Positions 9,295-21,986 of a stretch of 64,000 nt of DNA are shown piece by piece. The stretch is from Fulvimarina manganoxydans (GTDB lineage Bacteria; Pseudomonadota; Alphaproteobacteria; Rhizobiales; Rhizobiaceae): NCBI RefSeq assembly GCF_900176465.1, contig NZ_FWXR01000006.1, forward strand, positions 62,001 through 126,000, written 5' to 3'. Each line of letters starts with the position of its first letter. Positions within the stretch are counted from its first letter, which is position 1. A program made the translations under genes and the position numbers. The notes beneath the pieces were generated by a model. The model saw only the letters and a list, made by a program, of their open reading frames with translations. It was not told the DNA's origin and searched no databases.

Positions 9295-9362
9295 TCTCGG
9301 CGGCTATCTCGCGGCCCATGATCGGGGCACTGCGTGACAGGGGTGAGACCCCCTCATCACGA

Positions 9363-9418
9363 TCAAAGAGGGAGGTCTTTGAAGGTCGGTCCGCGAGGGC
9401 TCGGCCTCCTCTCTGTTT
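9363..9418 (+). terminator. Possible terminator after the PepSY-like gene
   Basis: An AAAGAGGGAGG arm and a CCTCCTCTCTGTTT arm can pair imperfectly around a ~25-base loop, and a small GGGGT-gag-ACCCC hairpin precedes them. The long loop makes the call weak. Confidence 0.35.
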
Positions 9419-9774
9419 GACTTATTGATCTTGGCCGACTCGCTCGCGGCATCCTCCTGCGGTGTTGTTGAAGTGTAATCGTGACAATATTCTCGCCGTG
9501 CTTTCCTCGTGTCGTCGGCGTCCGATTTTTCAAACAGGTTCAATGGATTGACGGCTGTCGAGGCGGCGCTGCGATCGCCTGCGCGCCGTCTTGGAAGCAT
9601 GGCCTCGCTTGACGCTAGGAAGACCCGCGCCTATAGCACCTTCTGACGAAAGTCTGGGCGGCCGAAGGCCTCGCCCTTATCCGCCCTATCCGCAACCCGA
9701 CTGACAAGAAGACGGCCCGTGTGTCTCCCGCCTGGAAGACGCTGCGAGAGCTGATCGATCGAACGGAGAAAAGA
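9419..9774. other. Leader region of rplU-rpmA, no gene seen
   Basis: No supported ORF on either strand. It should hold the rplU promoter and leader. I could not pick a convincing -35/-10 pair or a conserved L21-leader structure by eye. Confidence 0.4.
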
Positions 9775-10077
9775 ATGTTCGCAGTCATTAAGACCGGTGG
9801 CAAGCAGTATCGCGTGGCCGCCGACGACGTGCTCCTGGTGGAGCGCCTTCCCGGTGAGGCAGGCGACACGGTCACCCTCGAAGAGGTGTTGATGGTCGGC
9901 TCCAAGATCGGCGCGCCTTTCGTGAGCGGCGCCTCGGTCAAGCTGGAGATCGTCGAGCAGACCCGCGGCAAGAAGGTGATTTCTTTCAAGAAGCGCCGTC
10001 GCCAGAACTCCAAGCGCACGCGCGGCCATCGTCAGGACCTGACGAAGATCCGCGTCGCCGAGATCGCCGGCGCCTAA
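9775..10077 (+). CDS. rplU: 50S ribosomal protein L21
   Basis: 100 aa, the usual L21 length, starting [18 protein letters not shown] and containing the C-terminal basic block [18 protein letters not shown] that contacts 23S rRNA. The frame is open for 18 codons upstream but the family start is clearly at 9775. It is followed 112 bases later by rpmA, the standard L21-L27 pair. Confidence 0.98.
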   Translation: MFAVIKTGGKQYRVAADDVLLVERLPGEAGDTVTLEEVLMVGSKIGAPFVSGASVKLEIVEQTRGKKVISFKKRRRQNSKRTRGHRQDLTKIRVAEIAGA

Positions 10078-10189
10078 AGGACGAAGAGCCTTCTCGAGGC
10101 CGCCCAAAAAACGGGTGGTTCGCGAGACATCGATGGACGAGAAGGGGCCTTGAGAGCCCCGCGCCTGAAAGGGCAAGGAGAGTTTCGAA

Positions 10190-10459
10190 ATGGCACATAA
10201 GAAGGCAGGCGGTTCTTCGCGCAACGGTCGCGATTCCGAGTCCAAGCGCCTCGGCGTGAAGAAGTTCGGCGGCGAAGCCGTCATTCCCGGCAATATCATC
10301 ATCCGTCAGCGCGGCACGCGCTGGCATCCCGGTGTCAATGTCGGCATCGGCAAGGATCATACGCTCTTCGCGCTTTCGGAAGGCAAAGTGACCTTCCAGA
10401 AAAAAGCGAACAAGCGGACCTATGTTTCCGTGATGCCAGCAGCAGAAGCCGCCGAGTGA
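10190..10459 (+). CDS. rpmA: 50S ribosomal protein L27
   Basis: 89 aa beginning [20 protein letters not shown], the invariant L27 N-terminus that reaches toward the peptidyl-transferase centre, with [26 protein letters not shown] in the core. The start is preceded by AAGGAGAG. A strong terminator follows at 10546, so L21-L27 probably forms a closed unit with some read-through into the acetyltransferase gene. Confidence 0.98.
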   Translation: MAHKKAGGSSRNGRDSESKRLGVKKFGGEAVIPGNIIIRQRGTRWHPGVNVGIGKDHTLFALSEGKVTFQKKANKRTYVSVMPAAEAAE

Positions 10460-10545
10460 ACCGGTGCCTTCGTAGCGCCGGCGTCCCACCGACCCGGCGC
10501 TCGAAGGATCAAGGTCGCAAGGCGACTCTCCGATGAGCGGACTTG

Positions 10546-10580
10546 CAGGGGAGATGGGGCAGCCATCTCCCCTGTGTTCG
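10546..10580 (+). terminator. Terminator after rpmA
   Basis: Perfect 12-bp stem (CAGGGGAGATGG with CCATCTCCCCTG) around a 5-base loop, followed by the T-rich TGTTCGTTTGT. Confidence 0.75.
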
Positions 10581-10601
10581 TTTGTCCTGGAGGGTTTGGA
10601 C

Positions 10602-11161
10602 ATGACCGAGGACCTGACTGCCGATGATGTCGACGAGTCGTTAGACACGCGGCGTTTGCGACTGAGACCGTTGAGACAGGGGGACGCTCCGGCGATTGCA
10701 GCCTATCTCGCCGATTACGACGTCGCCAAGATGCTCACCCGCGTCCCGTATCCCTATACGCTCGACGATGCGCGGGCATTTATCGAGCGTCGCGACGATG
10801 AGCGAATCTTTGCGATCGTCCTCAAAGGCTCGGATGCCGTCATCGGAATTGCTGGTCTGAAGGCCATTGGTCCAAAGCGTGCCGATCTTGGATACTGGCT
10901 CGGCCGGCCCCATTGGGGGCATGGCTATGCCACGGAAGCCGCCCAGCGGATGATCGACTACGGCTTCGAGACGCTGAAGCTCGCTCGGATCGATGCCGAT
11001 TGCCGGGTGGTCAACGAGGCCTCGCGCCGCGTCCTGCGCAAATGCGGTTTTCCCTTTTGCGGGCCGGGCATGTTGCAGACGCTCGCCTCGGGCCGGGTCG
11101 CCAGCGAGCATTACGCGATGGATCGACGCTGTTGGGAAGCCATCCGCGCCTGGGGGCGGCC

Positions 11162-11165
<4 letters not shown>
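10602..11165 (+). CDS. GNAT family N-acetyltransferase, RimJ/RimL type
   Basis: 187 aa from the ATG at 10602, which has a good GGAGGG ribosome binding site 8 bases upstream. The fold elements are those of the RimJ/RimL/SpeG branch: LDTRRLRLRPLRQGDAPAI at the start, the acetyl-CoA loop GYWLGRPHWGHGYATEA, and NEASRRVLRKCGF near the end. Such enzymes acetylate N-termini of ribosomal proteins or small amines; the substrate here is unknown. A GNAT gene between rpmA and obg is a common alphaproteobacterial arrangement. The next gene starts inside its stop codon (GTGA). Confidence 0.88.
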
Positions 11166-14117
<2,952 letters not shown>

Positions 14118-14138
14118 AGACGGACAGGGACGAGACGA

Positions 14139-15431
14139 ATGTTGGACATGGTGGCGGCCACAAGCAGCGAAGCTTCGATCGAACATCTTATGGCCGAGAT
14201 GGGCAAACGCGCCCGCGAGGCCGCGCGCATTCTCGCAACGGTCCCAGCTGAGACGAAGGATATCGCCCTTCACAAGATGGCCGATGCGATCCTCGCCTCG
14301 ATCGACACGATCCTTGCCGAGAACGCGGCCGATGTGGCGCGAGCCCAGGAGGCCGGCATGGCCGCCTCCTTCATCGACCGGCTGACGCTCAATCCGGCCC
14401 GTATCATCGCCATGGCCGAAGGCGTGCGCGCGATCGCCGACCTCGCCGATCCGGTCGGCTCCGTCATCGCCGCCTGGGAGCGGCCGAACGGGCTGAAGAT
14501 CGAGCGGGTCCGCACCCCGCTCGGCGTCATCGGCGTCATCTATGAGAGCCGGCCGAACGTCACCGCCGATGCCGGCGTCTTGTGCCTGAAAGCCGGCAAT
14601 GCGGTCATCCTGCGCGGCGGTTCGGATTCGGCGCGCTCCTCGGCCGCGATCCATGCCGCCTTGCGCGCAGGGCTGGCGGAAGCGGGTCTGCCGGAAGCGG
14701 CGATCCAGATCGTGCCCTCCACCGACCGGGCGGCCGTCGGCGAGATGCTGAAAGGTCTCTCCGGCAATCTCGACGTCATCGTGCCGCGCGGTGGCAAGAG
14801 CCTCGTCGCCCGTGTCCAGGACGAGGCGCGCGTGCCGGTCTTTGCCCATCTCGAAGGCCTCTGCCACGTCTATGTGGACGGCTCGGCCGATCTGGATATG
14901 GCGGTGAAGGTCGTGCTCAACTCCAAGATGCGCCGCACTGGCATCTGCGGCGCGGCCGAGACGCTCCTCGTCGATCGGAAGGTGGCCTCCACCCATCTTG
15001 CCTCGATCCTTCAGGCCCTTTCCGAGAAGGGCTGCGAAATCCGCGCGACCGAGGAGGTTCGCAGCTTCGTTCCCGAAGCCGGCCGGGCAAGCGCTGAGGA
15101 CTTCGTCACCGAATATCTCGACGCGATCATCTCCGTCGCGCTGGTCGACGGAGTGGAAGGCGCTGTCGAGCATATCGAGGCCCATTCCTCCCACCACACC
15201 GAGGCGATCATCGCCGAAGATGCCTCGGCGGTGGCGACCTTCATGAACGGCATCGATTCCGCCATTCTCCTCCACAACGCCTCGACTCAGTTCGCCGATG
15301 GCGGCGAATTCGGCATGGGCGGGGAGATCGGCATCGCCACCGGCAAGATGCATGCGCGCGGGCCGGTCGGCGTCGAGCAGTTGACGAGCTTCAACTACCG
15401 CGTCCACGGCACCGGTCAGACGCGCCCGTGA
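14139..15431 (+). CDS. proA: Gamma-glutamyl phosphate reductase
   Basis: NADPH-dependent second step of proline synthesis. 430 aa. Aldehyde-dehydrogenase-fold motifs are visible: [37 protein letters not shown]-type sequence at about residues 125-165, and the catalytic-cysteine region [30 protein letters not shown] and the closing [18 protein letters not shown] are hallmarks of ProA. The stop overlaps the nadD GTG. Confidence 0.97.
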   Translation: MLDMVAATSSEASIEHLMAEMGKRAREAARILATVPAETKDIALHKMADAILASIDTILAENAADVARAQEAGMAASFIDRLTLNPARIIAMAEGVRAIADLADPVGSVIAAWERPNGLKIERVRTPLGVIGVIYESRPNVTADAGVLCLKAGNAVILRGGSDSARSSAAIHAALRAGLAEAGLPEAAIQIVPSTDRAAVGEMLKGLSGNLDVIVPRGGKSLVARVQDEARVPVFAHLEGLCHVYVDGSADLDMAVKVVLNSKMRRTGICGAAETLLVDRKVASTHLASILQALSEKGCEIRATEEVRSFVPEAGRASAEDFVTEYLDAIISVALVDGVEGAVEHIEAHSSHHTEAIIAEDASAVATFMNGIDSAILLHNASTQFADGGEFGMGGEIGIATGKMHARGPVGVEQLTSFNYRVHGTGQTRP

Positions 15432-16111
15432 GGGGTGATGTGAACGATCTGATCGGCGAGGGGAGCGGCGTCGGGTTCAGCGCTTCATCGGCGGATAAGC
15501 CGTCTTCGGCGCTTTCCACTGAGGCGCTGCGTCTGCCCACCGCCGGTCGGGGCCAAGCGATCGGTCTGTTCGGCGGCTCGTTCAATCCACCCCATGAGGG
15601 GCATCTCCTCGTTGCCGAGACCGCTCGAAAGCGCCTGAAGCTCGATGCCGTCTGGTGGCTGGTGACGCCCGGCAATCCGCTGAAGGATCATGGCGCGCTG
15701 CGTCCGCTGCCCGAACGCCTCGCCGCCGTTCGTGAGCTGGCAAAAGCGCGCCATCACCGTCCGACCGCGCTCGAAGCCGCCTGGCGCATCCGTTACACCG
15801 CCGATACGATCCGGCTTCTCGTCGCACGTCGTCCCGATCTTGCCTTCGTCTGGATCATGGGGGCCGACAGCCTGACGAGCTTCCATCGCTGGCAGGATTG
15901 GCGGGCCATTGCCGACGCCGTCCCCATCGCGATCGTCGACCGGCCCGGCGCGACCCTTGGCGCGCTCCATGCCAAGGCCGCCCAGGCGCTGGGGGCTTAC
16001 CGCCTACCCGAACGCGACGCCGCGTCCCTGCCGCGCCGCTCTCCACCCGCCTGGGTCTTTCTCCACGGGCCGCGCCGGGCGATCTCCTCGACGGCGCTGA
16101 GGGGCGGCTAA
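15428..16111 (+). CDS. nadD: Nicotinate-nucleotide adenylyltransferase
   Basis: Forms deamido-NAD from NaMN and ATP. 227 aa from the GTG inside the proA stop. The first ~40 residues are a variable Ser-rich extension; the family begins at [20 protein letters not shown], which carries the nucleotidyl-transferase HxGH motif. [11 protein letters not shown] and [16 protein letters not shown] are also typical, and the end has the ISSTALR (ISSTxIR-like) signature. In many Hyphomicrobiales rsfS and rlmH follow; here the next gene is tolQ. Confidence 0.95.
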   Translation: MRGDVNDLIGEGSGVGFSASSADKPSSALSTEALRLPTAGRGQAIGLFGGSFNPPHEGHLLVAETARKRLKLDAVWWLVTPGNPLKDHGALRPLPERLAAVRELAKARHHRPTALEAAWRIRYTADTIRLLVARRPDLAFVWIMGADSLTSFHRWQDWRAIADAVPIAIVDRPGATLGALHAKAAQALGAYRLPERDAASLPRRSPPAWVFLHGPRRAISSTALRGG

Positions 16112-16371
16112 CGTGCCCGAAGCGACGTTAACTGTCTATAAACCATAAAATACGAAGACTTCGATCCGTCAGCTTAACACCACCTTCGCCATTCTTTCAC
16201 CGGATTCGGTTGGAAAAGCAGAAGGCGAGGGGTTCATGCGGCAGTGCAGCAGGCGATTTCGGGCTGTCCGACGTCTGGCCGGTTCGGACGATGACCGTTT
16301 CGGCCGGATATCGAGCGACGAGCCACGTCGCCGGCCATGAAAACCCGACGATCGAGGGGTTTGTATTTAGG

Positions 16372-17088
16372 ATGGGCGAAGGCGTCGTCACGGAGTCTCT
16401 GGCCTCAGCCGGGACCATATCGCTTTGGGAGTTGTTCTGGCAGGCGGGCTTCATCGTCAAGCTCGTCATGATCGGCCTTGTGGTCGCATCGGTCTGGACC
16501 TGGGCGATCATTATCGACAAGAGCCTGCGCTATGGCCGGGTGCGGCGCCAGCTGAACAATTTCGAAAGCCATTTCTGGTCCGGCCAGTCGCTCGAAGAGC
16601 TCTATCAGACCTTGTCGGAGCGCAAGCCGACGGGCATGGGCGCGCTCTTCGTCGCGGCGATGCGCGAGTGGAAGAAGAGCTTCGAGAAGGGCGCGCGATC
16701 GCCGATCGGCCTGCAGGCGCGGATCGAGAAGGCGATGGACGTGACTCTTGCCCGCGAGATGGACGAGCTGGAATCGCGGCTCGGCTTCCTGGCGACCATC
16801 GGTTCCGCCGCGCCCTTTGTTGGGCTGTTCGGCACCGTCATCGGCATCATGACCTCGTTCCAGGCGATCGCCGGGTCCCAGCAGACGAGCCTTGCGGTCG
16901 TCGCACCTGGTATCGCCGAGGCACTTCTGGCGACCGCCATCGGTCTCGTCGCCGCGATCCCGGCCGTCATCGCCTATAACAAGCTCTCAGCCGATGCCGG
17001 CAAGATCGGGCTGCGGCTCGAATCCTTCGCCGACGAATTCTCCGCCATCCTGTCGCGTCAGATCGACGAGAAGATGAGCGCGCGCTGA
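16372..17088 (+). CDS. tolQ: Tol-Pal system protein TolQ
   Basis: 238 aa from the ATG at 16372. The frame is open for 54 more codons, but those lack similarity and 238 aa is the usual TolQ size. It has an N-terminal membrane helix (FIVKLVMIGLVVASVWTWAIII) and a cytoplasmic loop. Two C-terminal helices in the MotA/TolQ/ExbB domain include LATIGSAAPFVGLFGTVIGIM and GIAEALLATAIGLVAAIPAVIAYN. With TolR it uses proton motive force to energise TolA during division and outer-membrane constriction. First gene of tolQRAB-pal-cpoB. Confidence 0.95.
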   Translation: MGEGVVTESLASAGTISLWELFWQAGFIVKLVMIGLVVASVWTWAIIIDKSLRYGRVRRQLNNFESHFWSGQSLEELYQTLSERKPTGMGALFVAAMREWKKSFEKGARSPIGLQARIEKAMDVTLAREMDELESRLGFLATIGSAAPFVGLFGTVIGIMTSFQAIAGSQQTSLAVVAPGIAEALLATAIGLVAAIPAVIAYNKLSADAGKIGLRLESFADEFSAILSRQIDEKMSAR

Positions 17089-17137
17089 GGCCTTGGAGCC
17101 CGGCCGCAGGCACAGCAGATCGGAAAGGTCTTAGCCG

Positions 17138-17590
17138 ATGGGCATGTCCGTCGCAGGAGGGGGAGGGGGTGGCTCGCGCCGCAGACGGCGCGGACGCCGC
17201 CGCCAGCCCATGAGCGAAATTAACGTGACGCCGATGGTCGACGTCATGCTGGTTCTGCTCATCATCTTCATGGTCGCAGCCCCCATGCTCACCGTCGGTG
17301 TGCCGATCAAGCTGCCGGAGACGCAAGCGCGGGCGATCAACTCGGAGAGCCAGCCGATCACCATTTCGGTGGATCAGGCCGGCGCGGTCTTTCTCAATGA
17401 CACCGAGATCGCTGTCGAGGAGGTCGTGCCGAAGCTGCAGGCGATCGCCAAGGCCGGCTATCAGGAGCGCATCTTCGTGCGCGGCGACCGCTCGGCCGAT
17501 TACGGCACCGTCATGAAGGTGATGGCGCGCATTTCGGCCGCCGGTTTCAAGAATATCGGTCTCGTGACCGACCAAGAACGCAACGCTTAA
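17138..17590 (+). CDS. tolR: Tol-Pal system protein TolR
   Basis: 150 aa. After a Gly/Arg-rich cytoplasmic N-terminus comes the ExbD/TolR signature INVTPMVDVMLVLLIIFMVAAP, a single membrane helix with the conserved proton-pathway Asp. A periplasmic domain ending in FVRGDRSADYGTVMKVMARI then FKNIGLVTD follows. It partners TolQ as the stator. It begins 49 bases after tolQ. Confidence 0.96.
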   Translation: MGMSVAGGGGGGSRRRRRGRRRQPMSEINVTPMVDVMLVLLIIFMVAAPMLTVGVPIKLPETQARAINSESQPITISVDQAGAVFLNDTEIAVEEVVPKLQAIAKAGYQERIFVRGDRSADYGTVMKVMARISAAGFKNIGLVTDQERNA

Positions 17591-17610
17591 GGACTGGATC
17601 AAAAGGTCTC

Positions 17611-18711
17611 ATGAAGACCGGCCTCGTCGTCTCATCGATCGCACATGTGGTGCTTCTGTCCTGGGGGTTGTGGTCCCTGGCGGGACCCGAACCCATGTCT
17701 GCGATCGACAACAGCCTGCCGGTCGATCTCGTGCCCATCGAGGAGTTCTCCCAGAGCGTTGCGGGCGCCGAGGATGCGCCGATGGACGAGACCTTCAATC
17801 CGGAGCCGACTGAGGAGGCACCGCAGCCCGATCAGACGGCGGAAAACGCCGGTGCGAACGAGGTCGATCTCGACGCTCTGCCGACGCCCCGCTCGGCCCC
17901 CCGCGAAACGGTTCAGACGGCCGCCGCTTCCGCGCCGCCGGAGCCTGTCGCGCCGCCGACGCCCGAAGCCGTGCCCGAGCCGACGCCGCAGCCTGAACCT
18001 GAACCGGTGGCAGAGCCCGAGCCCGAGCCCACCCCGGAGCCTGCGCCAGAAGTTGCGGAAACCGAGCCTGAGCCGACGCCCGATCCGGTGACGGAAGCGA
18101 TCGCCGAGGCCGAACCGGATCCGACACCGCCGGTGCCGCGCAATGTGCCGGTCCCGAAGATCAAGCCGAAGCCGCCCGAGCCGGTGCGTGTTGCCGAAGC
18201 GCGGCCTGAGCCCGAGCCGAAGCCGCAGACGCGCGAGAAGCCCGAAAAGCCGCGCGAGACCGAGGCGCAGGCGCCGGACAAGAGCGATTTCGACGCCGAC
18301 AAGATCGCCGCGCTTCTCAATCGCGAGAAGTCGTCGGGCGGTGGCGCGCGGCGCTCCGACAAGCCGGCGAGCCTCGGTGGGCGCGAGACGACGGGCGCGC
18401 GGCTTGCCCAGAGCGAGATCGACGCCCTTCGCAAGGCGACGAAGGAATGCTGGTACGAGCCGTCGGGCTCCTTCGGCGCCGAGGGCATCGTCATCGAGGT
18501 CTCCTTCGAATTGGAGCCGGATGGCTCGCTCCGTTCGAGGCCGCGGGTGACCGCGACGGGCGGCGATGCCGCAACACGGCGCGCCTATGAATCGAGCGCC
18601 TCGCGCGCGGTTCAAATTTGCGCCCAACAGGGACGCTATCGGCTGTCCGCACAATCCTATGATGCCTGGTCGGAACTCACCTTCAATTTCCGGCCCGGCG
18701 AGGCTTATTGA
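17611..18711 (+). CDS. tolA: TolA-like energy transducer
   Basis: 366 aa. Residues 5-25 are a membrane anchor near the N-terminus. Residues ~55-230 form a long Pro/Glu-rich rod (repeated PEPEPTPEP-type sequence) in place of the helical Ala/Lys rod of E. coli TolA. The C-terminal domain (~270-366) has the TolA/TonB-like pattern [35 protein letters not shown] and SRAVQICA. Links inner-membrane TolQR to TolB/Pal across the periplasm. The position between tolR and tolB confirms the call. Confidence 0.93.
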   Translation: MKTGLVVSSIAHVVLLSWGLWSLAGPEPMSAIDNSLPVDLVPIEEFSQSVAGAEDAPMDETFNPEPTEEAPQPDQTAENAGANEVDLDALPTPRSAPRETVQTAAASAPPEPVAPPTPEAVPEPTPQPEPEPVAEPEPEPTPEPAPEVAETEPEPTPDPVTEAIAEAEPDPTPPVPRNVPVPKIKPKPPEPVRVAEARPEPEPKPQTREKPEKPRETEAQAPDKSDFDADKIAALLNREKSSGGGARRSDKPASLGGRETTGARLAQSEIDALRKATKECWYEPSGSFGAEGIVIEVSFELEPDGSLRSRPRVTATGGDAATRRAYESSASRAVQICAQQGRYRLSAQSYDAWSELTFNFRPGEAY

Positions 18712-18760
18712 ACACTCGCCTCAGGGGAGGCGGGATCACAGACCCAAGGGACAGGACGAC

Positions 18761-20116
18761 ATGGATTTCGCCCTAACCAGCATGAACCGCATGATCGCGC
18801 GGACCGGCGCCGCGCTTGGCCTAGCCATGCGCGCCATCCTTTTTACGGCCGCGCTTGTTCTCGTGCCCTTAGCGGGCGCCGAGGCGCGGGTGACGATCGA
18901 CATCACCGGCGGCACGGCCGAGCCGCTGCCGATCGCGATCACCGATTTTGCCTCTGACAACGGCCTCGGCAAGCAGATTTCCGACGTCGTGAAGGCCGAT
19001 CTCCAGCGCTCGGGCCTCTTTGCGCCGATCGACTCCTCGGCCTTTATCCAGAAGGGTCTGACCCCCGACGATCGGCCCGCCTTCGAGAACTGGACCGTGA
19101 TCAACGCCCAGGCGCTCGTCGTCGGGCGCGTCGCCACCGAGGCCGACGGACGCCTGCGCGTCGAATTCCGGCTCTGGGACACCTTCGCCGGCCAACAGAT
19201 GGACGGTCAGCAATTCTATGCCGATCCCAACAATTGGCGGCGCATCGCCCATATCATCGCCGATGCGATCTATGAGCAGATCACCGGCGAGAAGGGCTAT
19301 TTCGACACCCATATCGTCTTCGTTGCCGAAGCTGGGGACAAGGCGAACCGCGTCAAGCGCCTCGCCATCATGGATCAGGACGGCGCCAATATGCGCTATC
19401 TGACGCAAGGCGAAGACCTCGTTCTGACGCCGCGCTTTTCGCCCAACCGCCAGGAAATTACCTATATGTCCTTCGGCAATGGCGAGCCGCGGGTCTATCT
19501 CCTGCAGCTGGAGACGGGTCAGCGGGAGATCGTCGGCAATTTCCCCGGCATGACCTTCTCGCCGCGCTTCTCGCCGGATGGCCAGAAGGTCATCATGAGC
19601 CTGCAGCAGGACGGCAATGCCAATATCTATGCGATGGATCTTCGCTCGCGCGCGACGACGCGCCTGACGAACACGGCGGCGATCGACACCTCGCCCTCCT
19701 ATTCGCCGGACGGTCAGCGCATCGTCTTCGAATCGGACCGGGGCGGGCGCCAGCAGCTTTATGTGATGAATGCCGACGGTTCGAACCAGCAGCGCATCTC
19801 TTTCGGCGACGGGGCCTATTCGACCCCGGTCTGGAGCCCGCGCGGCGATCTCATCGCCTTCACCAAACAGTCGGGCGGCCAGTTCCAGATCGGCGTCATG
19901 CGGCCCGACGGCTCGGGCGAGCGCATCCTGACCTCCGGCTTTCATAATGAAGGCCCGACCTGGGCGCCCAATGGCCGTGTCCTGATGTTCTTCCGCGACC
20001 AGAAGGGCGGCGGCGGTCCGCAGCTCTTCTCGATCGATCTGTCCGGCCGCAACGAACAACGTGTGCCCACCCAGGGCTTTGCCTCCGACCCCGCCTGGTC
20101 GCCTCTGCTCGGCTGA
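18761..20116 (+). CDS. tolB: Tol-Pal translocation protein TolB
   Basis: 451 aa from the ATG at 18761, preceded by GGGACAGGACGAC. A signal peptide spans roughly residues 20-45 (Arg, then [18 protein letters not shown]). The N-terminal TolB domain begins [21 protein letters not shown]. The C-terminal part is a six-bladed propeller of WD40-like PD40 repeats ([38 protein letters not shown]). It binds Pal in the periplasm. The open frame extends upstream into tolA but that section is not TolB-like. Confidence 0.96.
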   Translation: MDFALTSMNRMIARTGAALGLAMRAILFTAALVLVPLAGAEARVTIDITGGTAEPLPIAITDFASDNGLGKQISDVVKADLQRSGLFAPIDSSAFIQKGLTPDDRPAFENWTVINAQALVVGRVATEADGRLRVEFRLWDTFAGQQMDGQQFYADPNNWRRIAHIIADAIYEQITGEKGYFDTHIVFVAEAGDKANRVKRLAIMDQDGANMRYLTQGEDLVLTPRFSPNRQEITYMSFGNGEPRVYLLQLETGQREIVGNFPGMTFSPRFSPDGQKVIMSLQQDGNANIYAMDLRSRATTRLTNTAAIDTSPSYSPDGQRIVFESDRGGRQQLYVMNADGSNQQRISFGDGAYSTPVWSPRGDLIAFTKQSGGQFQIGVMRPDGSGERILTSGFHNEGPTWAPNGRVLMFFRDQKGGGGPQLFSIDLSGRNEQRVPTQGFASDPAWSPLLG

Positions 20117-20375
20117 GGTCAGACGGCACCAAAGCGCCGGTCCCATCAGGCCGGCGCAAGCTTCGCCGCTTATTCCGAAGTGGCTGTTGCCAACTTGCAT
20201 CGCCTGCCCGACTCCACGGGCCGGCACCGCTGCCGAATCGATCGGCGACGGATGAGAGGCGGCGGGTCACGCATGCGTGAGGAAAAGACGAAAAAAGTCT
20301 TTCTTCACGAGGTGTTAAGTGTGGCGACGGTAAACCCGTCGCAAAGACCGACCAACAGTTTTTAAGGAGTTGGCC

Positions 20376-20912
20376 ATGGGCCGTCTCTCTTGCCTCATCC
20401 GCAATCCTCTCGTCGTCGTGCTTCTGGCCGGCTTCCTTGCGGCGGGTTGCGCCAACAAGCAGGACGCCCTGCCGGACAACGCTGCGGGCCTCGGCCTGTC
20501 CGGCGCCGGCGGTGCGGGCGGTTATGGCGCCGGCAATGCCGCGCCCGGAACCTCCCAGGATTTCACGGTGAATGTGGGCGACCGCATCTTCTTCGACACC
20601 GATTCCTCGTCGATCCGGGCAGATGCCCAGCAGACGCTCCAGCGTCAGGCTCAGTGGCTGAACCAGTATCCGCAATATGCCATCACCGTCGAAGGTCATG
20701 CGGATGAGCGCGGCACGCGCGAATACAATCTGGCGCTCGGCGCCCGCCGTGCGGCGGCGACCCGTGACTACCTCTCCCAGCTCGGCGTTGCGCGCAATCG
20801 CATCAACACCATTTCCTACGGCAAGGAGCGGCCGGTCGCGGTCTGCGACGACATCTCCTGCTGGTCGCAGAACCGCCGTGCCGTGACCGTTCTCGGCGGC
20901 GCCGGAAGCTGA
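20376..20912 (+). CDS. pal: Peptidoglycan-associated lipoprotein Pal
   Basis: 178 aa from the ATG at 20376 with an AAGGAG site 8 bases upstream; a TTG six bases earlier is less likely. Lipobox LLAGFLAAGC places the lipidated Cys at about residue 25. A Gly/Ala linker leads to the OmpA-like domain: VGDRIFFDTDSS, then EGHADERGTREYNLALGARRAAATRDYL with the Asp and Arg that bind diaminopimelate, and SYGKERPV. Anchors the outer membrane to peptidoglycan. A 259-base gap from tolB may hold an extra promoter. Confidence 0.97.
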   Translation: MGRLSCLIRNPLVVVLLAGFLAAGCANKQDALPDNAAGLGLSGAGGAGGYGAGNAAPGTSQDFTVNVGDRIFFDTDSSSIRADAQQTLQRQAQWLNQYPQYAITVEGHADERGTREYNLALGARRAAATRDYLSQLGVARNRINTISYGKERPVAVCDDISCWSQNRRAVTVLGGAGS

Positions 20913-20919
20913 TGGCGAA

Positions 20920-20956
20920 AGGCCTTGGTGGCAAGCAGGGCTTGCACCGCCAAGGC
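20920..20956 (+). terminator. Hairpin after pal (terminator or attenuator)
   Basis: GCCTTGGTGGCAAG pairs with CTTGCACCGCCAAGGC with a small bulge, giving a strong stem. The T-tract after it is poor (CTCTTCC), so partial attenuation before cpoB is as likely as full termination. Confidence 0.5.
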
Positions 20957-21050
20957 TCTTCCGTGCTAAACAACCCTCGCGCGCTGGCCGGCGCGCCGTC
21001 GGTGACGCGATCACGGCCGGCGATCGGTTCTTCAGCATGAGGTTTCCGGC

Positions 21051-21986
21051 ATGATCCGTCGTTCGCTCCTTCTTGCGGTCTCAGGGGCCATGCTCCTCGC
21101 CACATCCGGCGGGGCTTGGGCCTTACCCCGTTCGGAAGGCTTCGACGCGTCCTCGCATGTGGTTGCGCGGGGGACGATCTCTCTGTCCGACCTGATGGGC
21201 GGAGCGAAGGCGTCAGAGACGCCGATGCGCGTGGCGCAGGCGAGCGATGTCCTGACCCGGCTGCAAAGGCTCGAGGAAGAGGTGCGTCGTCTGAACGGGC
21301 GCGTGGAAGAGCTGAGTTTCCAGCTCCTTCAGGCTCAGGAAGACATGCGCCGCGCGCAGGAAAACAACGAGTTCCGTTTTCAGGAATTGGAACAGGGCCC
21401 CGGTTCGGGCGGCTCTGGCGATGGCCTGCCGCAGCAGCGCGGCGACCTCGATCTCGGGTCTGCGAGCGGTTCCGACACCGCGCAAGCTGGCAGCGGCGCG
21501 GATGTCGGGAGCGGGGACGATATCGCTGGCATTCTCGAAAACCCCGATTTCAGCGCAGCCGGCGGCGCCGATCAAACGCCAGTTCCTTCGACAGCCGGAA
21601 ACGGCGCTTCCGAAGGGGTCTATCGCGAAGCTTACGACCAGCTTCTGGCCGGCGACTACGAACTCGCCGAACAATCCTTTCGCCAATATGTGCAGACCTA
21701 TCCGAACGCTCCGGACATAGCGGACGCGCAATATTGGCTCGGTGAGAGCCTGTTCCAGCAGCAGCGCTATGCCGATGCGGCGGAGGTCTTTCTGGAAGGC
21801 CAGAAGGCCCACCCGAACGCGACCAAGGCGCCGGACATGATGCTGAAGCTCGGCATGTCCCTCTCCGCTCTCGGCAATCGCGACACGGCCTGTGTCACCT
21901 TTCGCGAGGTGGCGAGCCGATACCCGGATATGAGCGACAATGTCCGCCGCAAGCTCTCCGAAGAGCAGTCCAAGGCCAAGTGCTGA
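21051..21986 (+). CDS. cpoB: Tol-Pal system coordinator CpoB/YbgF
   Basis: 311 aa. A signal peptide ends near GGAWA at about residue 24. A predicted coiled-coil follows (DVLTRLQRLEEEVRRLNGRVEELSFQLLQAQEDMRRAQ, ~65-105), as in the trimerising N-domain of YbgF. After a Gly/Ser/Asp-rich linker come TPR-like repeats (AYDQLLAGDYELAEQSFRQYVQTYPNAPDIADAQYWLGESLF). In E. coli CpoB couples Tol function to PBP1B during septation. Last envelope gene of the tol cluster. Confidence 0.93.
   Translation: MIRRSLLLAVSGAMLLATSGGAWALPRSEGFDASSHVVARGTISLSDLMGGAKASETPMRVAQASDVLTRLQRLEEEVRRLNGRVEELSFQLLQAQEDMRRAQENNEFRFQELEQGPGSGGSGDGLPQQRGDLDLGSASGSDTAQAGSGADVGSGDDIAGILENPDFSAAGGADQTPVPSTAGNGASEGVYREAYDQLLAGDYELAEQSFRQYVQTYPNAPDIADAQYWLGESLFQQQRYADAAEVFLEGQKAHPNATKAPDMMLKLGMSLSALGNRDTACVTFREVASRYPDMSDNVRRKLSEEQSKAKC

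Noticed and set aside
17913-18494. 193-codon minus-strand Ser/Gly-repeat ORF opposite tolA
   Set aside because: It arises from the Pro/Glu repeat region of tolA read backwards.
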